64,000 nt of DNA. Origin: JBBQNR01 sp963774075 (GTDB lineage: Bacteria > Actinomycetota > Thermoleophilia > Solirubrobacterales > JBBDJG01). The position numbers were made by a program, and so were the translations under genes. This document shows, piece by piece, positions 1-7,987 of the stretch. Numbering within the stretch: position 1 is the stretch's first letter; every line of letters begins with the position of its first letter. The DNA lies in the NCBI GenBank assembly GCA_963774075.1, contig CAVZDP010000002.1, positions 620,001 to 684,000 of the forward strand, given 5' to 3'. Below the pieces are notes generated by a model. That model was not told the DNA's origin and did not search any database. It saw only the letters and a list, made by a program, of their open reading frames with translations.

Positions 1-258
1 CACCAGATCGCAGTCGGCGTAGTCCGCGTAGGCGAGCGTGCCGTGGATTCTCCCCAGCACCTCGTCGGCCTGGGACTGCTCCATCTTCTGCTTCTCCACC
101 GCCCGGCCTAGCTGCTTCTTGATCTTGGCCAGACCGGCGTCGAGCTTCTCCTGCGTCACTTCCCGCACGACCACCTCGTAGCCGGCCTGCGCGCAGACCT
201 GGGTGATGCCGTGTCCCATCAGGCCGCAACCGACCACGCCAACCTTCTTGATGTCCAT
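1..258 (-). CDS. 3-hydroxyacyl-CoA (3-hydroxybutyryl-CoA) dehydrogenase, N-terminal part
   Basis: The gene runs off the left edge; only the first 86 codons are visible. The N-terminus reads MDIKKVGVVGCGLMGHG, a Rossmann dinucleotide motif of the form GxGxMG typical of NAD-dependent 3-hydroxybutyryl-CoA dehydrogenases, followed by a second beta strand (YEVVVRE) and a Lys-rich helix. The ATG at 258 is preceded by an AGGAGG Shine-Dalgarno at 264-269 with about 5 bases of spacing, so the start is well supported. It is divergent from the enoyl-CoA hydratase at 369, and the two enzymes catalyse consecutive steps of beta-oxidation or butyryl-CoA metabolism. The catalytic His and Glu lie outside the window. 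Confidence 0.9.
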   Translation of the reverse strand, partial: MDIKKVGVVGCGLMGHGITQVCAQAGYEVVVREVTQEKLDAGLAKIKKQLGRAVEKQKMEQSQADEVLGRIHGTLAYADYADCDLV

Positions 259-288
259 GTAGCCTCCTGAAGACGCTTGCGGGTGGAG

Positions 289-312
289 CGTATAGAAGGG
301 CGTATGGAAGGG
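289..312. repeat. 12-bp tandem repeat in divergent intergenic region
   Basis: Two adjacent 12-mers, CGTATAGAAGGG and CGTATGGAAGGG, differ at one base. They sit in the 110-bp space between the divergent dehydrogenase (start 258) and enoyl-CoA hydratase (start 369). The placement suits a regulator-binding site, but no regulator gene is adjacent and chance is possible. Confidence 0.35.
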
Positions 313-368
313 TCCGAGGCCGCGGCCGTTCCGGCCGCCGCCCTCGCCGAACAGAAGGGAGCTGGACG

Positions 369-1178
369 ATGAGCGAGCTGGTCAGCGTCGAGGACGACGG
401 CAGGATCCGTCACGTGATCCTGGACAGGCCGGAGAAGCGCAACGCCATCAACAACGAGATGGTCGCCGCGCTGCGCGACACCGTCAGAGAGGCCGGCGAC
501 GACGGCGAGGTTCATTGCGTGATCGTGCGCGGGGCCGGCCCCTGCTTCAGCGCGGGGGTTGACGTGTTCGAGCTCGGAGCGCTCGGGCACCAGACAGATT
601 CACTGCGCCCGTTCCGCCGCCTCTGCCTGGAGATCGTGAACCAGCTCGAGGAGATGGCGAAGCCCACGATCGCCCAGATACACGGCCCATGCCTCGGCCT
701 CGGCGCTGAGATCGCGGTCGCCTGCGACATGCGCGTCATGGCCGAGGACGCGAAATTCGGCCTTCCCGAGGTCAAGCTCGGCCTGATTCCGGACGTGGGC
801 GGCTCGACGCGCCTCCCGGCGCTCGTCGGCCTCGGCCGCGCGAAGGAGCTGATCATGACCGGCCGCACGATCGACGCCGCCGAGTGCCACAGGATCGGGC
901 TCGCGAACCGGCTGGCGACCGTGGACGGCGTGGCGACGGAGACGCAGGAGCTCGCTGACGAGCTGCTGGCCGCAGCCCCCCTGGCGGTCGGGCACTCGAA
1001 GCAGGTCCTGAACGGCGTCGCTCGCCCGACCGTGGCCGCGAGCCTCGAGCTCGAGGGCGCGATTCAGCAGACGCTCGTGGCTACCGAGGACTTCCGCGAA
1101 GCCGGCTCCGCCTTCGTGGAGAAACGCGAGCCCCGCTGGACCGGCGCAACCCCCGGCCGCGAAGCGTCGCCCGCCTAA
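369..1178 (+). CDS. enoyl-CoA hydratase/isomerase family protein
   Basis: This 269-residue protein belongs to the crotonase superfamily and hydrates or isomerises enoyl-CoA thioesters in the cytosol. Visible signatures are DRPEKRNAINNEM near residue 20, the first oxyanion-hole loop FSAGVDVFEL near 61-70, the second oxyanion loop GPCLGLGAEIA near 107, and PEVKLGLIPDVGGSTRL near 138. The first Glu of the classical hydratase pair is not obviously conserved at the GLG-AEIA helix, while PEVKLGLIPDVGG keeps the second acidic region, so hydratase versus isomerase activity is open. The ATG is preceded by AAGGGAG. It lies divergent to a hydroxyacyl-CoA dehydrogenase, which supports a role in fatty-acid or short-chain acyl-CoA oxidation. 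Confidence 0.88.
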   Translation: MSELVSVEDDGRIRHVILDRPEKRNAINNEMVAALRDTVREAGDDGEVHCVIVRGAGPCFSAGVDVFELGALGHQTDSLRPFRRLCLEIVNQLEEMAKPTIAQIHGPCLGLGAEIAVACDMRVMAEDAKFGLPEVKLGLIPDVGGSTRLPALVGLGRAKELIMTGRTIDAAECHRIGLANRLATVDGVATETQELADELLAAAPLAVGHSKQVLNGVARPTVAASLELEGAIQQTLVATEDFREAGSAFVEKREPRWTGATPGREASPA

Positions 1179-1195
1179 GCCCACCGCGCGGCACG

Positions 1196-1597
1196 ATGGC
1201 CGACGACGCCGGGAAACTGCGCGAGATGTACGAGGCCTTCAACCGCGGCGACATCGCCGCGGCGCTCGCGGGCATCAATGAGCAGTTCGAGGCGATTCCG
1301 CCCTCCTCGGTCGGGAAGGAGAGCCGCTACCTCGGGCACAACGGCGTCGTGCGCTTCTTCGTCATGCTGCTCGAACCCTGGGAGGAATCGCAGTTCGAGC
1401 TTCGCGAGCTCCTGGCATCGGGTGACAACATCCTGGCGGAGGTCCACCAGCGCGCGCGCGACCGCGAGACAGGAGCGCCGTTCGAGCAGGACATGTTCCA
1501 CCTCTGGACGATGCAGGACGGGAAGGCGGTCCGGATGCGCGTCTTCGACGACAGGGAAGGAGCGCTCGCGGCGCTCGAGTCGCAGCGCGCGAGCTAG
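1196..1597 (+). CDS. SnoaL/NTF2-like fold protein
   Basis: A 133-residue protein starting MADDAGKLREMYEAFNRGD, the typical helical opening of SnoaL-like or NTF2-like proteins, followed by curved-sheet segments (FEAIPPSSVGKESRYLG, HLWTMQDGKAVRMRVFDD). Members are small cone-shaped proteins that act as polyketide cyclases, isomerases or orphan ligand-binding proteins, so the reaction cannot be stated. It begins 17 bases after the enoyl-CoA hydratase and is probably co-transcribed with it. Its 3' end overlaps the convergent HMG-CoA lyase by 4 bases. Confidence 0.75.
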   Translation: MADDAGKLREMYEAFNRGDIAAALAGINEQFEAIPPSSVGKESRYLGHNGVVRFFVMLLEPWEESQFELRELLASGDNILAEVHQRARDRETGAPFEQDMFHLWTMQDGKAVRMRVFDDREGALAALESQRAS

Positions 1598-2526
1598 CGG
1601 CGCCAGTCCACTGGCCCTGCGCTCAGCAGGTGCCCGGTCAGCGCCCGGCCCAGCACTTCCTGCGCCCGGCGTGCGCACGCGAGCAGGCGCTCCAGCTCGA
1701 TTCCGGTCTCCACTCCCATCTCGTGCAGCATCGAGACGAGATCCTCCGTTGCGATGTTCCCGGTGGCGCCCGCCGGCACCGGGCAGCCGCCAAGCTCTCC
1801 GAACGAGCTTTCGAACGAATCCACGCCCGCCTCCATGGCCGCCAGCACATTGGCGAGCCCCTGCCCGCGCGTGTTGTGGAAGTGGGCGGTGAGCTCGACC
1901 TCGGCGAGCTCCTGGCGGGCGCGCTCGAAGAAGGCGCGGACCTGGAGCGGATTCGCCATCCCGGTCGTGTCCCCGAACGCGACCTCCTGGCAGCCGGCAT
2001 CCGCCAGCCGCCCGGCGATCGAGAACACGCGCTCCTCGGGCACCTCGCCCTCGTAGGGGCAACCGAACGAGACCGAGATCACGCCCTCACAGCGAAGGCC
2101 CGCATCGCGCGCGCGTGCGATCACGCGCTCGAGGCCCGAGAGCGACTCCTCGATCGAGCGGTTCACGTTCTTGCGGTTGTGCGTCTCGCTCGCGGACAGG
2201 AAGAGGTTCACCTCGTCGAACAGCCTCTCGCCCGCCTCCGCGCTCAGCGCTAGGCCGCGCTCGAGACCCTTCTCGTTCGGGATCAGGACCGTGTACGAGA
2301 CCTCCGGGTTGCGACGGATACTTCGCAGCACATCCTCCGCGTCGGCGAGCTGCGGGATCACGTCGGGCCGTACGAACGACGTCACCTCGAGGCGGCGGAG
2401 ACCCGACTGCGACAGGCAATCGATGAGCGCCACCTTGTCTTTCGTGGCGAGCACCTCGGGCTCGTTCTGAAAGCCGTCGCGCGGGCCGACCTCACGGATG
2501 CGCACTGTGGGGGGCATGGCGCTCAT
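1594..2526 (-). CDS. mvaB: hydroxymethylglutaryl-CoA lyase
   Basis: A 310-residue DRE-TIM metallolyase that would cleave HMG-CoA to acetyl-CoA and acetoacetate at the end of leucine degradation. The N-terminus carries REVGPRDGFQNE (the catalytic Asp and metal-binding segment). GDTTGMANP and AHFHNTRGQ supply the metal-binding His pair, and GELGGCPVPAGATGN carries the Cys of the HMG-CoA lyase signature. Length matches the family (about 300). It is convergent with the SnoaL-like gene and 46 bp downstream of the SDR gene on the same strand. The isopropylmalate/homocitrate synthase family is the main alternative, but the GGCP signature favours lyase. Confidence 0.9.
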   Translation of the reverse strand: MSAMPPTVRIREVGPRDGFQNEPEVLATKDKVALIDCLSQSGLRRLEVTSFVRPDVIPQLADAEDVLRSIRRNPEVSYTVLIPNEKGLERGLALSAEAGERLFDEVNLFLSASETHNRKNVNRSIEESLSGLERVIARARDAGLRCEGVISVSFGCPYEGEVPEERVFSIAGRLADAGCQEVAFGDTTGMANPLQVRAFFERARQELAEVELTAHFHNTRGQGLANVLAAMEAGVDSFESSFGELGGCPVPAGATGNIATEDLVSMLHEMGVETGIELERLLACARRAQEVLGRALTGHLLSAGPVDWRR

Positions 2527-2572
2527 GAGCTCTACCGGTGAATCGATCCGGCGACGGTCGTCATTTAGACGA

Positions 2573-3322
2573 CTAGATCATTCCTAGTCCGCCGCTGACC
2601 CCGAGCGTCTGCCCCGTGACGTAGGAGGCGTCCTCCGAGCACAAGAACGCGATGGTCGCGGCGACCTCGTCCGGCGTTCCCATCCGCCGCAGCAGGGTCG
2701 AGCCCACCATCGTCTCGATCACCTTCGGGCCGATCGGCCCGAGGTCCGTCTCGGCGCGGCGCAGCAGCGGCGTGTCGATCGGGCCCGGGGCGATTGCGTT
2801 GCAGTACACGCCGTAGCGCGCACCCTCGCGTGCGATCGTCTTCGTGAACGCGATCACGCCGCCCTTCGCGGCAGAGTAGGCGGCGGAGCCGCTCGACCCC
2901 ACGCGTCCCGCCTCGGAGGCGACGTTGACGATGCGGCCTCCCCCCTGCTCGATCATCCCCGGCAGCACGGCGTGCGTTGCCCGCATGACGCCGATCAGGT
3001 TGATGTCCACGATCCGCTCCCAGAGGTCCTCCGAGGTGTCCTTGAAGAACCCGAACTCGTCCGTGCCGGCGTTGTTGACGAGCAGGCTAGGCGGGCCGTG
3101 CGCCTCCGTCGTCGCGGCGACCGCTCGGGCGACCTTGGACGCATGGGTGACGTCGATCTCGAACGCCTCCCCGTCGATCTCGGCCGCGACCTCTCGGGCC
3201 CCTTCGAGGTTCAGGTCGCAGACGGCGACGCGCGCACCCTCGGCGGCCAGCCTGCGACAGCAGGCGGCACCGATTCCGCTGGCGCCGCCGGTCACCAGTG
3301 CGCTCTTTCCCTCCAGCCGCAT
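2573..3322 (-). CDS. short-chain dehydrogenase/reductase (classical SDR)
   Basis: A 249-residue classical SDR. The cofactor motif VTGGASGIGAA is at residues 10-20, NNAG near 86, the catalytic Ser within VASEAGRVGSSGS near 140, the Tyr/Lys pair in YSAAKGG near 153, and IAPGPIDTPL near 182. The C-terminus VTGQTLGVSGGLGM is the usual substrate-loop ending of FabG-like reductases. An Asp after the second strand (VCDLNL) favours NAD(H). The substrate is not readable; its neighbours suggest hydroxyacyl-CoA or alcohol oxidation. It is divergent from the P450 gene at 3405. Confidence 0.88.
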   Translation of the reverse strand: MRLEGKSALVTGGASGIGAACCRRLAAEGARVAVCDLNLEGAREVAAEIDGEAFEIDVTHASKVARAVAATTEAHGPPSLLVNNAGTDEFGFFKDTSEDLWERIVDINLIGVMRATHAVLPGMIEQGGGRIVNVASEAGRVGSSGSAAYSAAKGGVIAFTKTIAREGARYGVYCNAIAPGPIDTPLLRRAETDLGPIGPKVIETMVGSTLLRRMGTPDEVAATIAFLCSEDASYVTGQTLGVSGGLGMI

Positions 3323-3332
3323 GCGGCTCTCA

Positions 3333-3349
3333 GCCTACCGTGGGTAGGC
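3333..3349. promoter_or_regulatory. perfect palindrome between divergent SDR and P450 genes
   Basis: GCCTACC-GTG-GGTAGGC is a perfect inverted repeat with 7-bp arms and a 3-bp spacer. It lies 11 bp upstream of the SDR start (3322) and 56 bp upstream of the P450 start (3405). Size and symmetry fit a dimeric repressor operator; no regulator gene is next to it. Confidence 0.45.
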
Positions 3350-3404
3350 GAGCGCGGGCCGGCGCGGCGCTCTGGGCCGGCGCCCACGGAGTACATTTCA
3401 TCTC

Positions 3405-4757
3405 GTGAGCGCGCTTCCTCCCGGGCCCCGGCGGCCGTCGCCGGTCCAGATGTGGGAGTGGATCGTGCGGCCGATCGAGTTCCTCGAAGGCTGCCAGCGC
3501 CGCCACGGGGACGTCTTCAAGGTCCGGTTCCCGATCGGCGAGATCGTGTTCGTCTCCGACCCGGAGCTGATCAAGCATGTCTTCACCGGCGACCCGGACG
3601 TGCTGCACGCGGGAGAGGGCAACGCCGGCCCGCTCGAGCCGTTGATGGGCCGCAACTCCGTGCTGCTGCTCGACGGGCCCGAGCACATGCGCCAGCGCAA
3701 GCTCATGCTGCCCTCCTTCCAGGGCCAGCGAATGCAGCGCTACGGCGATGTGATGCGCGAGATAGCGGAGCGAGAGATCAGGAGCTGGCCCGTCGGGCAG
3801 CCGTTCGGATTGCGGCCCCGCACGCAGGCGATCACGCTCGAGATCATCATCCGTACCGTCTTCGGCATCGAGGACGCCGAGCGGCTCGCTCACCTGAGCG
3901 ACCGACTCGGCCGCATGCTGGACATCGGCATGCAGCGCACGGCGCTTGCGCGCATCGTGCTGCCGGCGCTCCGCGTCACGATCGGGCGCGGCGTGTGGAA
4001 TCGCTTCCAGGAGCTGCGGGCCGACGTCGACGAGGCCATCTACGACGAGATCAGGCGCCGGCGCGGCGCGCCGGAGACGGCCGAGCGCAACGACGTCCTC
4101 TCAGTGCTGCTCCAGGCTCGCGACGAGCAGGGCAAGCCGATGACCGACGAAGAGCTTCGCGACGAGCTGATGACATTGCTGGTGGCGGGCCACGAGACGA
4201 CGGCGACGTCGCTGGCCTGGGCCTTCGAGCTGCTGCTGAGAAACCCGAGCGAGCTCGAGACGCTCCAGCGCGAGCTCGACGGGGGCACGGACGGCGAGTA
4301 CCTGGACGCGGTGATCAAGGAGACCCTGCGCCTGCGGCCGGTCGTGCCGGGCGTCGTGCGCAAGCTGACAGCGCCCTGGACGCTCGGCCGGTACGAGCTG
4401 CCGGCGGGCATACGCGTCGCTCCCAACATCTATCTGACACATCGCCGGCCCGACATCTATGCCGAGCCGGAGCGGTTTCGCCCCGAGCGCTTCCTCGAGA
4501 CGCCGCCCGACACGTACTCCTGGATCCCGTTCGGGGGCGGGATCAGACGCTGCCTGGGCGCCAGCTTCGCTCAGTACGAGATGAGGATCGTGATCCCGGC
4601 GATCCTGCGCAACGTCAAGCTGCGTGCGGTCGGCGACAGCCCGGAGCCGATCCGCAGGCGCGCGATCACGTTCGTGCCGGAGAACGATGCGCGGGTGGTC
4701 GTGGAAAGCCTCCGCCAATCGCCCGGAGAAGCACCGCAGACGGCGGTCGCGGCCTGA
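3405..4757 (+). CDS. cytochrome P450
   Basis: A 450-residue soluble P450 monooxygenase. The oxygen-binding I-helix reads AGHETT at about 261-266, the K-helix ExxR is in KETLRLRP near 305, and the heme loop is FGGGIRRCLGA with the axial Cys at about 383. No membrane anchor is present, as expected for bacterial P450s. The GTG start has no strong ribosome-binding site, but the following PGPRRPSP segment is a typical P450 N-terminus. The substrate is unknown. No ferredoxin or ferredoxin reductase gene is adjacent. It is followed by the F420 genes on the same strand with a 56-bp gap. Confidence 0.92.
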   Translation: MSALPPGPRRPSPVQMWEWIVRPIEFLEGCQRRHGDVFKVRFPIGEIVFVSDPELIKHVFTGDPDVLHAGEGNAGPLEPLMGRNSVLLLDGPEHMRQRKLMLPSFQGQRMQRYGDVMREIAEREIRSWPVGQPFGLRPRTQAITLEIIIRTVFGIEDAERLAHLSDRLGRMLDIGMQRTALARIVLPALRVTIGRGVWNRFQELRADVDEAIYDEIRRRRGAPETAERNDVLSVLLQARDEQGKPMTDEELRDELMTLLVAGHETTATSLAWAFELLLRNPSELETLQRELDGGTDGEYLDAVIKETLRLRPVVPGVVRKLTAPWTLGRYELPAGIRVAPNIYLTHRRPDIYAEPERFRPERFLETPPDTYSWIPFGGGIRRCLGASFAQYEMRIVIPAILRNVKLRAVGDSPEPIRRRAITFVPENDARVVVESLRQSPGEAPQTAVAA

Positions 4758-4813
4758 CCGCAGGCACCGCCTGAGGCGCGGCGACGAGCCGCTACGTCTA
4801 GCCTACTGCGACC

Positions 4814-5539
4814 GTGGCCCGCCTCGAGCAGCTAGCGCAGTCGAAGCAGACCGTCGCCGTCATCGGCGGGACGGGTGCGCTCGGCTTCGGGCTGACCGCC
4901 AGATGGGCCGCGGCCGGAGTACCGATCGTGATCGGCTCGCGCAGCGAGGAGCGTGCCGTGGGGGTCGCAGAGAAGGCCCGGGAGCGCGCTCGCGAGCTCG
5001 GCGGCAGCGATATCACCATCGACGGCGCGAGCAACGAGGACGCCGCCAAGCGTGCCCTCACGGTCGTGCTCGCGGTGCCGTTCCGGGTGCAATCGGAGAA
5101 CCTCAACAACCTGCGCAACGCCCTACAGCCCGGAACGGTGCTGGTCGACGCGACCGTCCCGCTCGCCGCCGCGGTCGGCGGGCGCGCGACGCGCACGATC
5201 GGCGTCTGGCAGGGCTCGGCGGCCCAACAGGCCCAGGAGATGGCCCCGCGAGGCGTGACCGTCGTGTCGGCGCTCCACACCGTGAGCGCGAGCCTGCTGT
5301 CCGAGCCCGGCAGGGAGATCGACGAAGACGTGCTCGTCGCCGGCGATGATCGCAAGGCCAAGGATCAGGTGGCCGAGCTGATCGAGCGCATTCCAGGCCT
5401 GCGCGCGGTCGACTGTGGCGACCTCGAGCTGGCGCGGATAGTCGAGCAGCTCACGGCGCTGCTGATCTCGGTCAACAAGCGCCACAAGATCAAGCACTCC
5501 GGCATTCGAGTGACCGGCCTTCCAGAGAGCTCCGGCTGA
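4814..5539 (+). CDS. npdG: F420-dependent NADP oxidoreductase (NADPH:F420 reductase)
   Basis: A 241-residue protein that would transfer hydride between reduced F420 and NADP. The N-terminal Rossmann motif is VAVIGGTGALGFGL (residues 14-27), followed by IGSRSEERA, whose Ser-Arg suits the 2'-phosphate of NADP. HTVSASLL near 156 and LVAGDD near 174 are typical of this family. It sits 31 bp upstream of cofD on the same strand, so cofactor synthesis and use appear to be co-transcribed. Proteins of this shape can be mistaken for ketol-acid reductoisomerase-like or FNO-type reductases, but the F420 neighbourhood strongly supports this call. Confidence 0.9.
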   Translation: MARLEQLAQSKQTVAVIGGTGALGFGLTARWAAAGVPIVIGSRSEERAVGVAEKARERARELGGSDITIDGASNEDAAKRALTVVLAVPFRVQSENLNNLRNALQPGTVLVDATVPLAAAVGGRATRTIGVWQGSAAQQAQEMAPRGVTVVSALHTVSASLLSEPGREIDEDVLVAGDDRKAKDQVAELIERIPGLRAVDCGDLELARIVEQLTALLISVNKRHKIKHSGIRVTGLPESSG

Positions 5540-5570
5540 GCCGGATCGACGCCGGCGGCCCGCCCGTCCA

Positions 5571-6500
5571 GTGATAGTCCTGCTCTCCGGCGGCACCGGC
5601 GGCGCGAAGCTGGCCCGCGGGCTGCTCGACGTGGGCGGCCGCGACCGGCTGGCCGTGGTCGCCAATACCGGCGACGACATCGCTGCCTTCGGCCTTCACG
5701 TCTCACCCGACCCGGACCTGGTCACCTACTGGCTCGCGGGCGTGATCGACGAGCAGCGTGGCTACGGCATCGCGGGCGAGACGCAGCACGTCTTCGAGCA
5801 GTTGCGCGTACTCGGAGCGCCCGACTGGTTCACGCTCGGCGACCGCGACCTCGCGACCTGCCTCGTGCGAACCGAGCTCCTGCACGAGGGCCGGCGCTTG
5901 ACTGAGATCGCGCGCTACCTCGCCGAGGCGTTCGACGCCGGTGCCGCCGTCCTGCCGATGTGCGACGAGCCTGTCCAGACCTACGTGCGAACCGAAGGCG
6001 AGTGGCGCCACTTCCAGGAGTACCTGATCAAGCAGCGATCGGAGCCCGAGATAGAGGGTGTCGAGTTCAGAGGAGCCGAGCAAACGAGTGTGACGCGCGA
6101 GGTCGAGCGCGCGCTCGCGCAGGCGGAGGCGATCCTGATCGGGCCCTCGAATCCGATCGCGAGCATCGGCCCCATCCTGGCGGTGCCGGGAATGCGCGAG
6201 GCCATCGAGGCCGCGCCGGCGCCGGTGGTCGCGGTCAGCCCGCTGGTCGGCGGCCGCTCGCTGAAGGGACCGACCGAGCAGTTCATGCGCTGGGCGGAGC
6301 TGGAGCAGAGCGACGGCGGAATCACGGCTCATTACGCCGGCCTGATCGATGGCCTCGTCGCGGACGCAGGGACGCCGATCGGGCGGGCCTCGCTCGCCGG
6401 CGCGGTGCTGCATCAAACCGACACGATGATGCAGGACGCCGAGGGCCGCACGCGTCTCGCGCGCGAGGTACTGGACTTCGCCATGGCCCTTTCGGTATAG
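5571..6500 (+). CDS. cofD: 2-phospho-L-lactate transferase (F420 biosynthesis)
   Basis: A 309-residue CofD/FbiA protein. It joins the activated phospholactate or phosphoenolpyruvate moiety to the deazaflavin Fo, giving (dehydro-)F420-0. The start reads MIVLLSGGTGGAKLARGL, the family's phosphate-binding opening, and NTGDD near 28-32 supplies the conserved metal/Fo-binding acidic pair. PSNPIASIGPIL near 193 is a second family motif. The GTG start lies 31 bp after npdG. In actinobacteria this gene is called fbiA. It is followed by cofC after 28 bp, giving the usual biosynthetic order. Confidence 0.95.
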   Translation: MIVLLSGGTGGAKLARGLLDVGGRDRLAVVANTGDDIAAFGLHVSPDPDLVTYWLAGVIDEQRGYGIAGETQHVFEQLRVLGAPDWFTLGDRDLATCLVRTELLHEGRRLTEIARYLAEAFDAGAAVLPMCDEPVQTYVRTEGEWRHFQEYLIKQRSEPEIEGVEFRGAEQTSVTREVERALAQAEAILIGPSNPIASIGPILAVPGMREAIEAAPAPVVAVSPLVGGRSLKGPTEQFMRWAELEQSDGGITAHYAGLIDGLVADAGTPIGRASLAGAVLHQTDTMMQDAEGRTRLAREVLDFAMALSV

Positions 6501-6528
6501 AGGAAGCCCGAGCACGCCGAAGAGCCTG

Positions 6529-7206
6529 ATGCCCACCGCCGCCATCCTTCCCGTAAAGCGCTTCTCCCAGGCCAAGCAGCGCCTAGGAGATGCGCTCGGC
6601 GCGGGCTCCCGCAATGCGCTCGCGACGGCCATGTTCGCGGATGTGCTCGCGGCGCTTCGCCATTCGAGCCTCATCGAGCAGGTGATCGTGGTTTCGGGCG
6701 AGAGCGAGGTCCGCGACCTGACCGACGACGCGAACGTCGTCCTGATCCGCGACCTGAGCGAGAAGGGCCAGTCGCATGCGGCTCTCAGCGGTCTCGCGCG
6801 AGCCTCGGCGCTGGGCTACGAGAGCGCGTTGCTCGTGCCCGGCGACACCCCCCTCATCGACGCGCTCGAGCTCGACAACCTGATCTCGGGCACGGCGATG
6901 GCGGAGCTCGACGTCGTCATCGTTCCCGACCGCCACGGGACCGGCACCAACGCGCTGCTGCTCGACCCATCGGGCGCGTTCCAGCCTCAGTTCGGCCCCG
7001 GCTCTTGCGGGCTGCACGTCGAACAGGCCGAGCGCAGGAGCCTCCGTCACGAGATCCGGCGCCTCGAGTCTCTCGCGCTCGACGTGGACACGGGCGAGGA
7101 CCTGGAGGCGCTGCGGGTGGCGTTCGATCGCCATCGCGCTCGCGCGCCTCGCACGCAGGGCGTGCTGCGTCAGATCGAGCGCAGCGGCCGGCCGATCCCT
7201 GCGTGA
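6529..7206 (+). CDS. cofC: 2-phospho-L-lactate/phosphoenolpyruvate guanylyltransferase
   Basis: A 225-residue nucleotidyltransferase (CofC, also FbiD in actinobacteria) that activates phospholactate or PEP with GTP for CofD. The N-terminus AAILPVKRFSQAKQRL matches the nucleotide-binding opening of the family, and VPGDTPLIDA near 103 is the metal-binding Asp motif. GTGTNALLLDP near 130 is the third conserved block. The C-terminal tail of about 25 Arg-rich residues is extra. Its stop overlaps the cofE start as GTGA (7203-7206), so the two are translationally coupled. Confidence 0.94.
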   Translation: MPTAAILPVKRFSQAKQRLGDALGAGSRNALATAMFADVLAALRHSSLIEQVIVVSGESEVRDLTDDANVVLIRDLSEKGQSHAALSGLARASALGYESALLVPGDTPLIDALELDNLISGTAMAELDVVIVPDRHGTGTNALLLDPSGAFQPQFGPGSCGLHVEQAERRSLRHEIRRLESLALDVDTGEDLEALRVAFDRHRARAPRTQGVLRQIERSGRPIPA

Positions 7207-7970
7207 CCGAGCTGCGGATCGAGGCCGAGGCCCTTCAGGGGGTGCCCGAGGTGAGCGCGGGCGACGATCTGGCCACGCTGATCGCCGACGCTGCCTCGCG
7301 AGCCGGCGTCGCCATCGGGACCACCGACGTCGTCGTGGTGGCGCAGAAGATCGTCTCGAAGGCGGAGGGCCGGATGCGGCGCCTGAGCGACATCACGCCC
7401 TCCGAGCCGGCGAATGCATTGGCGGGGAAGCTCGACAAGGATGCGCGCGTGGTTCAACTCGCACTCGAGGAGAGCGCAGAGGTCGTACGTGCGGAGCGGG
7501 GCGTCCTGATCACCCGCACGCACCAGGGTCACGTGTGCGCGAACGCCGGCATCGACTCCTCGAACGTGCCCGGCGATGACGTCGTGACGCTGCTGCCCGA
7601 GGATCCCGACGCGTCGGCGCGGCGCCTGCGAGGGGAACTCGGTGCGCGGCTCGGCGAACGGCCGGCGGTCGTGGTCTCCGACAGCTTCGGGCGCCCGTGG
7701 CGGCTGGGCCAGGCGGAGGTGGCGATCGGCTGCGCCGGCCTGAAGCCGCTCGACGACCGGCGAGGCGAGAGGGACGCGCTCGGCAAGGAGCTCACCGCCA
7801 CTGCCCTTGCGGTCGCAGACGAAGCGGCCGCGGCGGCCGGGCTCGCGCGCGACAAGGCCGGCCGCGAGGCGGTCGTCGTGGTGCGGGGGCTCGAGCGCTA
7901 CGTGACCGAGGAGGACGGTCCGGGCGCCGCCGCGCTGGTGCGCCCGCGCGAGGAGGACCTCTTCCGCTGA
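7203..7970 (+). CDS. cofE: coenzyme F420-0:L-glutamate ligase, single-domain CofE
   Basis: A 255-residue ligase that adds gamma-linked glutamates to F420-0. The GTG at 7203 overlaps the cofC stop and begins the conserved N-terminus; longer upstream reading in this frame is out of the family. VVVAQKIVSKAEGR near 41-54, the metal and GTP-binding segments CANAGIDSSN near 112, and DSFGRPWRLGQ near 160 are present. Mycobacterial FbiB carries a second nitroreductase-like domain of about 200 residues that reduces dehydro-F420; that domain is absent here, as in archaeal CofE. Confidence 0.94.
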   Translation: MTELRIEAEALQGVPEVSAGDDLATLIADAASRAGVAIGTTDVVVVAQKIVSKAEGRMRRLSDITPSEPANALAGKLDKDARVVQLALEESAEVVRAERGVLITRTHQGHVCANAGIDSSNVPGDDVVTLLPEDPDASARRLRGELGARLGERPAVVVSDSFGRPWRLGQAEVAIGCAGLKPLDDRRGERDALGKELTATALAVADEAAAAAGLARDKAGREAVVVVRGLERYVTEEDGPGAAALVRPREEDLFR

Positions 7971-7987
7971 GCCGTGGTTCGCGCGGC

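Noticed and set aside
2972..4774. 600-codon open frame on the + strand
   Set aside because: It overlaps the SDR gene and the P450 in another frame; the P450 carries all catalytic motifs, so this is a shadow.
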